DNA of 64,000 nucleotides from Fasciolopsis buskii (taxonomy: Eukaryota > Platyhelminthes > Trematoda > Plagiorchiida > Fasciolidae). The notes under the pieces were generated by a model. The model did not search any database and was not told the origin of the DNA. It was given only the letters and a program-made list of their open reading frames with translations. The position numbers were made by a program, and so were the translations under genes. Location: NCBI GenBank assembly GCA_008360955.1, contig LUCM01006188.1, forward strand, positions 513,139 to 577,138, read 5' to 3'. The stretch's first letter is position 1. Every line of letters starts with the position of its first letter. Positions 41,001 to 53,000 of this stretch are shown piece by piece.

Positions 41001-44000
41001 AAATAACGTCACAAATGGGTCGACACAATGGACTGCTGCACGGGACAATCGACGGAGAAGCACACCATAACCGCATCTTCAATACGTCGAAACAGGCGAA
41101 ATTCAAAAATCATACAACGAATACCAGAGTGGATGCAGGCAAAAAGTTATACCGTCAGGCTTTTATAAATACTTAACAGTAGATACAGCGAAATACGGGC
41201 AACGGGAATATAATCGACAAACTGGGAAATATGCATTATGCCGAATTCCAGTCCAAACCGTTATCGTTTAGCATTGACTAGATTTGATCCTCGTATCTCA
41301 GTCGCGAATTCCCAAGGTCATCGAAAGGGTCAATGTATTCAAATCCATACATCAAATCTCCAGTTTGATGTTGGGCTACTCCCAAGAATGAGTCACGAAT
41401 TCAAATGACCATCCAGGTTAGTGGTGGACAGATGCGCACAAGTCCCTGGGGTATGGGCCTCACGAACTGTTGCAGCAACAATAAACAGAGAAAATCAAAA
41501 CGGTAAAGTCAACGAAACATTGGGCAGATTTCAAAGGGGCAGTATTCGTGAAATCGGAAAGAAACCAGACCAGATCAAGACCGCAGTAGCGAAGAATGGA
41601 GGAACAAAAATAACTCAGACGTTTGCAACTGGATTTGCATTACTTTTAGAGGCGTGAGAATTTCATCTTCTTCATCATCTCTCAGTGCCAAACGGCAAGC
41701 AGGCCCCGTTGATAGCTGGCTTATCCCAAAACTTACATTTCACAAGAGAAAGAGTGAAAATGCAAGGAACAGTGAAATAGCAAATGTATGAAAAGAGATC
41801 CGGTATAGGCAAAATTGAGAATACTGTCTACCCGTACAAACGCACTTTCAAAATCACTCAGGTTCGGCAGAAAATGACAGCGCGATCGTCAGTGTTCACG
41901 GTTCACTGCCATATTGTTCAGTGTCTCCAGCCAGCAAGTTGACGGATTTTTCGAACCCCAAACACGAAGACCTAAGACAACTACTTTACCAAAGTTCGCG
42001 GTGCATTTTCGAGCACGACATGGTAGACGAGTGTTCACCATACGCAACACGTGACCCCGCCAGCGTAGCCTAATAAGCTTCATGTTGCTGAGATAAGGTA
42101 TTCTCAGAATGGGCACCTAATCCTAATTTCCTAAACTCCACATTACTCAATCGGTCACTCCATCCAGTCCAGCCATACCGCGTAGACATCGGAAACGAAC
42201 AAATACGAAACGCATACTCCATTTCTCGCAACCGTACAACAGAACTGAGCACACTGTGGCAAAAACACACACGACCTTCCAGCTTCAGCGAAAGACCAAG
42301 TTAACAAGACAAAGGTTTTAGTCTAGTGTATCCACTGCAGCCTTGGATATACGCATGCTCATATCTCCTGCCGTGTAACTGTCCTTCGTCGCGCAGCTGC
42401 CAGGGTGACTGAAATGGTCCTCAACTGCTCAGAACTACTTTCGTCCAGTCCTGTACACTACACTTTGAAGGTGTAAAGTGCATGCCAAACCGAGCTACAG
42501 AACCCCACAGTCTATCCAGTTCGCGTTGTGCATGGTCCACAAACTCGAACAGGCACACGACGTCATCTGTGTAATATAGATCACATAGCTTTCCTCCATT
42601 TCCCAGTTCGATTCCTACATCCCGGAGACCTCCTAAAGCAGCTTCCATCAACTCGTCCATGACGAAGTTGAACAAAAAAGGAGAGATAGGACACCCTTGT
42701 CGAACGCCACTAGTCGTTTCGAATCAGCTTGATAGTTCACCGTACACCCTAACACGACCATAGGTATACGAGTACAATGTTCGCAACAGGTTCACGAACT
42801 TCGTTGGCATACCCTTCCGGTGGAGAGCAATGAATAATGCTGTCCGATCTACTGAGTCGAACGCGCCTCTCAAGTCGAGAAAGCCAACGAACGTAGGCCG
42901 GCAGTGCGTGTGGCGCGTTTCCAGTGACTGTGGAAGAGTGAATATCTGGTCGATACAACCTCGACCTGCACACAAACATCGGCCCGCTGTTCGCGGATCT
43001 TACTCTCGCAAATTGGTGTCAAACGACACAACATTATCGAAGTTAAGACCTTAGTAACTATCGGAATTCAACTAATGCCATGATGATTACTACAGTCAAT
43101 GTGTATCCTTCTTAAAGGTGGGTAGCAACAGTAGCTCACCCTACAATTATGGAATGCACTCCTCGACCGAAATATCATGGAACAAGGAGGAAAATGTTTT
43201 TATGAGGGGCATTTAAACAACTTTGAAAAGAAACTGGGGGATTTCGCTGGGACCGACAGCTTTTAGTCGCCTCAGCAGTTGAATGATTGACTCTTATTCC
43301 ACTTTCATTTGTGCATCAATAGACACCTCCCAAGGATTCACAGTTGTGGTCGTCGGACTACATCAGGAAGCGGACAGCTTAAATTATCCTTGATGCTCTC
43401 AGTCCATGTACAAGCTTACCATTTTTAACGCATACGATTTCGCTAATCAAAATTCGCCGCCCACCGGTAGCGCGTATAAGCTTAAACAGCCTCTATTTAA
43501 ACTTTTACTGATCAGTAATACAGAATCGCCGAGGTAGGTGTTCACTTGTAGACGTTTCGGTCATCGCGGAAAACGTTTCTCAAGACTGGTTTGCAAGCTT
43601 GCAAACAGTGACTGTTACCTGAAGCAACTGCCACTTCCATTTCTCCGGCCACCCTGAATCACAAGTTTTCATTGCTTTCCTAAGGATTATCGTCAACTGA
43701 CGCTGCAGAGGTTGTCGTATCTTATTCACATTTTTGCCGTTTCTGCCCTGCTAGAGTCAGTGATTCTTGCTATATCCAGAGCCTTGATGGACATTAGATC
43801 TAGGACCACGGGCAAAACATAACGTTAAATGTATCGCTTGCTTGATATGATCCCAGCGCTTATCTTTATTGCCGCCCGTCTGACAGATTTTGTTCAGAAG
43901 TGTCTTAAAAAGGCATATCAGAAAGACGTTGTATGCCCAAAGGGTTTGGCGGTCTGCGTCGATGGCCATTGGGCTGAAGCGAAATCGCATTAAAACTAAC

Positions 44001-47000
44001 GCATGGTTCGAATCGACATATATGGTCCAGTACGGTCTACAGTTCTGAGCAGAACCGCGCCAACGCTAGTTAACTGCAATATGGTCGATCCAACTCGGAC
44101 TACCCGTCGAGTTAGAGTGCCATGTCGCTGTCCGACGCGAACTGCAGCGGAAGTCTGTGCTGGACGGGAATAGGCAATTGTCTGCACAAAACTAAAGAAG
44201 CTTGTCCCAATATCTGTTCGGTGAGCAGGAAAGAGACAGCGCCTACCTAAGCAAGCATCCGATCCATTAAGTCTCCAAGCTTGTGCATTAAAATCACTTG
44301 CCACCACTTCAATGTCAGAGCATTTGCTCTTCCGAACAAGGGTGACGAGGTAATCGTAAAACTCGTCTTTTATCGTGTCAGTGCTGCAATATGTTGGGTC
44401 GTATACCGAGATGGCAAATAAACTGCGCTTAACACAACAGTCCTTCCGTACGCCGACTGATCCCTGCAGTCTCTTGGCGCACAAGGGACTTTTAACTGGG
44501 ATCCAGTCTAGAAGGGCTGCTTCAGCCTTCTCACTTAAGACTATTTCTGAACCGCGTTGGCCCACAGCTTGAACTGCCTCATCCTCTCAAGCATGCAGGA
44601 AATATCTTGACGAGAAATTTGGCGCAGTCAGTTGAGCTACTCTACTCGCATCCTGAATTCGTGTTTCACGGACGCAGCAGACACCAATTGAAAGTGAGTC
44701 CACTGTCAGAACTAAATACGCCTGTTGGCCAGCCTGCCATAAAGTACGCACATTGAAAGAGCCGAGATTAAGAGGCTGACGAGGCTAGAGAATATGTGAG
44801 GTAACAGACTGAAAATCGCCTACTACACTAATTGAAAACGAACCGTTGTGAATATCGGGCGTGTTATCAATGGAGATACCATGGGTAGGCAGAAGGGACA
44901 AAGAGATTGGGTCAGGGACAGAATAGAAAGGTTGAATAAAAGAGAGGGAACTCTGAGCAATAGCATACTTATCACTACCCACCCCAGCTGCGCTCGATGC
45001 AATGGGCAGCGCGGTCCTGGTTACCTTGCACGATGAACGATGCAGTATGGAATTATTCGTAGGCTCAGGAATAAAATGTTCGCAAAATACCAATGGAAAT
45101 AAGAAAAATGGACTGTAGAGTTAAAAATACAAAATAACCTGAGGACATGAGATTCTGAAGGCGAATAACAGTACACATAAAGGAGGAAGTGCAATTCAGT
45201 TCCTATACAAGCCAAATAGGGAACAATGTAGGTTTCACAAGGGTTAATGAGCGAGGTGATAAAGCAAATACTATAGGGAGTTCTGGGATGAGAGTGACAG
45301 AGGGACGTATCAATGGTATTATCTAGAGGTATTTCACGGGAAAGTCGAGTGCTGGAGAGAAACAACTGTGCTTCAATTTAATCACCTCATTTCACGACAA
45401 ACATCACAGATAGGCAAAATCGAAACGACTATGATGTGTCACAGAGGCAAAAACTAATAGCCACAATTAAATGATCAACCATAGGCCCAAATTCAAAGGT
45501 AACTGGAGCATGTATCTTGCTGCATTATTAGAATGCAAAACCGTGGTGTATATGCATTATTATTACGGATCGCCTGGTTCCTACAGTATAAGTATATGTA
45601 TGATCTGTTTAGCATAAACCTTACCGTACGGACAGTCTGGTTTCCGAAAATCGAACAATTGTCGGGATAATTGTGAACGATATAATGCTAATAACACAGC
45701 GTTGTTGGTAGATGTAATGCACCAACGTTGTAAAACTTGCCTTGAGAAAGACCATCCACGGTAATCGAAACGTTATTGACATTATATCATTCACAATTAG
45801 AACCAATACATGGTGCTTCGAATTTTCGATACACTCCTTACATCAATTGTCGGGATGATAGGCCCAGTGACTGAGCGCCGCAGATACGCTGATGCATGCA
45901 ATGCAAACGGTCAAACATAACGGACGGTTATGGAATTAGCATAAAACCTGGACGAATATTGTATGTGGGGAAAAATTATAACGAATTTTCTTGACAATAT
46001 AGAGGGTCAAAATGGAGCGAACTAGTCGACCGTAACACCAAGCACGAGAATGTTTGGTGATTCGGGATAATTTACGGTTTTTTCCGGTTCGGAGTATTTT
46101 GACAGCCCCGATCACTTCATTCTGTTGAGCCTCAGCCACAAACGAAAGCTGCCCAGTGCCGTTAGAATGAAAAGTGAGACAGCTTACATGATGATCCAAA
46201 GTGTGACCCGCTCGGCAATCGATATGTTACCGTGAGCTTTCGTCGGTGGCCGAAAATCGTCAGTCTATTCTGATTAGCAGGATCAAATACAACATATGAT
46301 CGAACTCACGACCCAACCGTTTTGTGCAGAGCTTTGAAGGTACAATCGGCTACTAGTATCGAACTTCCGTAATAAATGTGATCAACAGCCTGTAAACTAG
46401 CACCACGAACCATATCGTTACACTGGAATTACTGAGATTTTGCAGGCAATAAACTTCCAAAGACGTATATCGCTGTTCAAGAGTACCTTGTTGGAATAAT
46501 AAAAAAGTTAAGTATGTTGAGGAATGAAACGATGCAGATAAAGAAGTATTTTAAATGCAACTAAGCCAATCAATTCGTTCCACAGTCATAATTATCCAAC
46601 TGAACTGCGAATAAAAGTCTAACGGACGAAATCAATCTGACCAGTGTATGCCACATTCTCAAACTCAAATCACTCAAGAAACCTGTCTGATCATGAACAT
46701 CGGATCACTTGGCATTCATAGGACGATGCGAGAGTACACGCGTTCGAATATTGCTTAAAGAACTTGAGTCTTGCATACATGTCATATAGACGCAGCAGAA
46801 TTTAGTACCTTAACGGATCGAACCTCAAATTCAAGTCCAGAGGTCACTTTCGTGAAAAATGACAACCCGCTGTTGCTCGGTTCATCAATTCTCATTTCAT
46901 ATCAATCGACAGCACAAAATCTTCTGGGTCATGGCTGCCGTTCCCCCATTAGTGCAGTGGGTCCTGGAAGACCGAAATGAGCTTTCCACAGCAGCCATGA

Positions 47001-50000
47001 TTTGAGTATGTAAACAAAAACCAGTTTAAAAGTTTAGAGAGTTCCAGCTGGAGTAATCCTTGGACTATCTGACATTGTAAGAGAAATTTGAAGACGATCG
47101 AGTGAAGTGAAAATCTGAGGCTTAAGAAATTCGAATTTGATCCGAATATGAGAAGTCTTCGATGTTAGAAGAATTTGGATCTGTGCATGGAAGTAACGTA
47201 CACATTTGTGCAACGTGTGGACTACCCAGCTGAGCCACGAAGACACAAACTGAAGGGTGTTCGAACAATTCTTTGTTACCTGCCCAACTTTTCGTAATTT
47301 GATTTTTAGAACAGAATTTCGCTGTGAGTTAACAATTAATTATCCATTAGTTCTAATACATGGAAAGCTGCGGACTTTCGTAATCTGAGTGAGTGACCAT
47401 TGATCTTTAAATGGAACATCCGAATAATTATAGCTCAGATGGTAAAACAAATGAACAAAGGAAATGCAGCGGTTGCATCTATGCGTTCTTTTCAAATCCT
47501 GCCAAAGTTGAAGGCATTTCGCATTTGGATCAATTCTATTTTCGTCAAATCTACGATATCAAAAATCCTAAGAAACTTGCTTATTCGGACCAAACGACGT
47601 AAGGAGTGTATCGAAAAATCGATGCGCCATGTATTGGTTTTTATTGTGAATGATATAATATTAATAACACAGCGTTGTTGGTAGATGTAATGCGCCAACG
47701 TTTCGACTACCGTGGGGTCAACTTGACCCCACCACCACGGTGACGCATGACGTGGAAGACAACTAATCACTCACCTGACCCACATTTCAAAGCACACACA
47801 TACACGAACACAACTAAACATCAGTTGGCATGTGAACGTTCCCTCAGTCATTTGATTGTAAAACTTGCCTTGAGAAAGACTACCCACGGTAGTCGAAACG
47901 TTGGCGCATTACATCTACCAACAACGCTGTGTTATTAATATTATATCATTCACAATAAAAACTTGCTTATTGTTATTCTATTCCTGGAAAATTATTGCTG
48001 ACAGACAGATATGTGAAGCCGTGGTTAACCGGGGGGTCGAGGGGTCAGTAGCACCCAAATAACATAGGTGATGGTATAAAGTATGATTCACGGCTATTCA
48101 CACCGAAGGAAAGAAAACCCCGTGAAATTCACAACAGGGATTTAACCAAAGGGGTGAACGTGTACGACTGATCATTCTACGTCGTATTCTCTCCCGCCCT
48201 CTCTTCTAAATCCACATTAGTAATTGTTCTATTTCATATTCCCTATCCAATTAGGAAAAAGAGGTCCATCGGTTAGACTGGCGATCAAAATCGTGTTACC
48301 AAGACCACACACAAATAGTTTGTCATTATTTCACTTGACGATTGATTGGTATGACTCACAGAATCAACATGAGGTGGGCTGACAAAACTGCATTCTGAGA
48401 ACTATTTCGGCTGTCGAATTTTTCTAAAACCGACTGTACTAGATTTGCGTTAGACCACAGCAAGATCTACAAACCGGGGGGCCATTTGCAGAGCTTGGTT
48501 GCCTCTTGGAGGTCACAGACGTTAGTTTTTCTACAAGGATATCGATAGAGAATATCAAATCCCCCTCAATCGCTACCTAATCGGGGTCAGTTGAATGCAC
48601 ACGACCGTGATTACCAAGGCAAAGTAAGCTGAATATAGGAAGTGAAATTCACTAGGCTCAGCATTTACAACCATTACCCCTGCACCAACATGCCCTGGTT
48701 TTCGATGCTACCTAACAGCACCGTCTACTCAAAAAAGAAAAAGAACAGGAAAAAGTGAAACGTAAGGTGATAAATTGAAGAACAATATAGGAGGGAAAAA
48801 ATTTCGACCATAACAATGCGACTGGATGCACAATTGAATCATATCACCGATCATTTTCAACCACCGCTTGAGGGATAAAGTCTCATGGACGGCAACCCGG
48901 TAGTCTAGCTGGACCAGCACGAACCAATCTACTGGCTAACAAGCAAATAGAGTGAAAGACTCGATGACTTATCCAAGATCATAATCACAGAGGGTAACTA
49001 AATCAAGAAATCAACGAAAGTCACCACTCCACCCATTACTGCAGTCATAATTATGCCTCAGTGAATACATCAAAGTTAGGTTTTCAAGAATTCTACGTTA
49101 ATTGTGGTTTGATCATAGATAATACTCATTAACAGCAAGACTCATCCGGGAAACATTTGCCATCAGCATCAACGTGGACACCGGAATCTTTAAACCGTCA
49201 CATTGTTGCCGTGGTAGAGACAACGGCCAGCAAAAGTGACTTTTCTCGATGCTCCAATGTGTGGAGACAGAAATCAGAGTAAGACTACTTGCAAAATTTG
49301 AGTTCTCTTAATAAATCGGGGCCAATGTTTTCACGGTATTTAACAAAAGCATATTTTGGACGATTTCCTTCATCCCGACCATTAAAAGACACCAAAAATC
49401 CTTGCTCTCGGAACAGCAAAGGTATGTACAGGATTTGCCGAGATAAGGGAAACGGCCTAAAACTGGAGCAAAACGAAAATCCTTAATCTCTCAATCCAAC
49501 AAAGGCATACACACAGAGATTCGACAATGAAATCTACACCCCAATCGGGTTACGTAGTTAAATGCAAACTCAACCAGGCCCACGTAAATGAACTAAGCTG
49601 AAATGTGCTCAACATTCATCAGTGGAGGTTCTCGGCAAAATGGGGTTGCAGACGGACGACCTAAGATGAGTTGAACCAATCCAACATTCAGAACGCTAAG
49701 GAAATGGAATACAAGCAGTGTTAATTTGCTCAATGCTTCTTACGGAGCTCGGACCGGTCATTTTATTTTCAGGGGATCTTCGCCAAGAACCTTAAGTTGA
49801 AAGCTGATTCGCGTCCTATCTTAATTTGCGATGTCACATATACTTTCTTCCCTTCGAAGTTCACCCCTGTATTGCACTGAGAAGAAGATAAAGAAAAAGG
49901 CGTCTTTTTACATTTGCTTTTTAATCGTTCAAAACACGTCCAACTTCAAGTGAAAACGAGCATGGCTTGATACAACTAAAACAGAAATCCATAGGCTATC

Positions 50001-53000
50001 TGACTTCAGAACTGGTTAGTAATTTATCTTGGCGCTTCTTGCAGATAAACTTTGCACCGTCCTAAAGAAAAAGACGAATAAGCATGTGATGTTCCAGACA
50101 CCGGCTGATGCGAAACTCTTACTGAACACGAAGTATAATGAATGCCTGCGATGATTCTGCTCACATATTCATGCCTGCATGTATTTCATTCTGGCGGTCA
50201 TTTTGTTTTTCCTATGAATATAAGGTGTACTGTGATTCACAGCGACGTGCATATTATGAAGTGAGATTCATTTTAACATCGGTAACGAAATATCCGGTCC
50301 CTTCTGCCGGACGATTTGACTTGTGTTCGGTTAGGGGCAACCGAGTCGACGAATTTAAGTCGGAGGCTTTCTAAGTGGTTCAAAATTTGTCATTTTCATC
50401 CGGAAACTTGATCTTCATAGCGATTTCAAAAACTGTTTCTGAAGGTTGATTATTGCGTAGTGCAATGAACCAGGTCACGCATCACTCACCATATCTGTTA
50501 GTTTTGGGACAAAACAGCACTTTATTCGCCCATTACTGAACCAGCTAAGATGATTTTCAAGGTATAATGGTAGCTGGCATTCACTGGTCACAACCACTAC
50601 CCAGATCACAGACCAACACAAATGCGGTGACTTCATATTAATGATACCAATCGATAATCTGGGCGAAAATGTCGCATGAGAAAGTCGATGAAGGCCGTGG
50701 GGTCACATCAGCCGGCAAAGAAATTGATCAGTGAGTGCTGATCACGGGAGAGCAACACAAGCTATTTGATTTTGATTAACAAACGAACTTTTTTGTCTCG
50801 TCCTGGTTTTTCTCACCAAAGTTAGTGGGAATTGGAGATAGCGGCCACGAGATAGAATCAACCGAGGATTTACGACCGAAGTAGAGTAGACGTCTTCTCG
50901 TCTTTTCCGAGTTTCCGAACATAAGGTGAAGTTTAAAGTGTTCCTTCCTATCGGCTTTCGTATCAAGGTTCTTGAAAATTAAGTTTCTGTCCTCGAAAAT
51001 GCATTCAGTATCACTTTTAATTTGAAATTGAAAGCGCTTAGCCCAACATCGGATGCAGAAATCTCGCATTGCTAACTTGGTTTATTCGATAGTTGGAGAG
51101 TTGAGTAAGGTCATGGAAGACGACAAACGGACTGCTGAGGTCCCCATAGAGGCCATCCTAAGCACACCATGAAACGGGACTTGCTTTTCGACAGAAAATA
51201 TTCGGCAACAACAACTGATTATCTTCTCTTTCCAAAGAAACCAAATGAAATCTTACCACTGTCCACTAGTTGCAAGAGAAACCGGTTTTCTTCCCAGGAG
51301 CAGCCTTCAAAAGACTAATCACAGCAAACACCAGGACTTATCATAACCGTGTATTCTGAACTGCAAGGTGTAAAATAATTTGACCGTAATTCAACATTTA
51401 CCGAGCCTCCAGTTGGTCCGTGTATAAGCTGGTCATAATCATACGGGAATCAGACAGCATCGCAGAGTAAGTCTACAGAGACGTGAGCGCTGGAGACAGC
51501 CAAGGTTAGTGTCAGATACGAAGTGAGAACGTTTACTGGGATGATGCGAGGGGTCATAGATACTAAGTTACTGTTTACGACGAAAACCATGGCAGCGAAA
51601 GAAGAATGGAATAAACAGGAATAGGCTGAGAGACGTAAGCATGCGGAAAATGAACGGCAGAAAAATGCTTAACTGCTGAAATTAGCGTGTGAAGAGACGG
51701 TAAAACCTAGTGGTATCGACTGCTAGAAGTACTGCTCCGGTTCCCAATCACCGACATAACCTGTGTTCAGGGTCACACGCTCATATTTTCTCTTCAATGA
51801 AAAGTATATATTACTAAGGGTACTTTATCACCTTCTATCCATATTTCTTTTATCAAGAATGCATGTAGTCGGTCCAACATCATACACTCACTAGAGCATT
51901 GATGCACCAGAGCTTCTCTGAGTGACCGAATGTGTAATCAGGCAATCACCAGTATTTTTCTGCAATGTCAAATCCCACTAGGTGAATACGGCCGGAGGCA
52001 GCTGCACGGTCAGTTACTCGCAACCATCGGTTTGTGCAACCCTAGTTTACACGCCCCAGTTTCTTCCCAAGTACGAAAATTTCTCTGTGATTCATTCATG
52101 CATTTTGATTCGGAGTTAGATCTCGACCATAAGCGTGCATCATTTTCACCGTTGACTCATTCACTCACTCCAACTCACCACGCTTTTTCAAAATCTTGTT
52201 CGTAGTGGTCATATTTGATGTGATACAACGGCATGATTATGAACCACTGGGAACGAACTTGTTCAGCAGTCTACGTTATTCACTGCATGCCTACAGCATT
52301 TGGAGAATTGCATCAAAAAGCTATCCTGGCTGTTTGCTTCCTCTGTTATATGGACAGAGTCTGAAAAATTTGAAGGAATCATACCCGATAATACCTAAGA
52401 TCCAAAAAATCCAAGAAATAGAATCAGCAGCCATGAACCGGAAGTTTCAATACACCGGCCGCACGTAGGAACTAGCCGGGCGAGATCCAATCGCATTGTG
52501 CTTAGCTATCCCTTGGGAGGATCTCGTGTGCTCAAACCTGGACTAATAACACCCTCTCCAAGCATGTCAAACATTTAAGGCTTCAAACATCACATTCTGT
52601 AAAATAGACTATGTTCCTCGACCCATTTTCAAACTGCCACCTCACCTCTCCTTGGGGCACAGTATAAAACGAGGAAAATTATATGCAGTCAAGCGCCACA
52701 TGTCGCGAAAACATTGGTCTGTTTATACACAGTGTTTGCTCTGAGTTCAATACTCCGTACCAACTAGCAACATCGCTGATGTCCAATAGGCACTGGAGAA
52801 ATCGGATTAGTTTTATGTACGGTTTAGAAACACGACCACGGCGAATGAGAGAACGTAAGACTGTCACTGGTTAAGTAGCACTGTTCGTAGCGCTTCTAGA
52901 GTATGGTTTAAGTCAAGGCAATTAGGTATGTGTTGAGTACGCTCAAACGTCAACTCAGTTGATTTACGCTGTTGTTTGACTGGTAGATCAGGTCGACCAG

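Larger units (their letters stand above)
41880..44790 (-). mobile_element. RTE-clade non-LTR retrotransposon, nearly full length, inactivated
   Basis: Read on the minus strand, an endonuclease domain (44,785 to about 43,930) is followed by a linker and a reverse transcriptase with its C-terminal domain (about 43,190 to 41,889), about 2.9 kb in all. This is the usual order and size for RTE elements. The 3' end resembles that of the relic at 25 kb: CAGTGAACCGTGAACACTGA here, CGGTGAACCGTGAACAGTGG there. It is full of stops and frameshifts. It lies in an intron in the same orientation as TRAPPC9. Confidence 0.85.
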
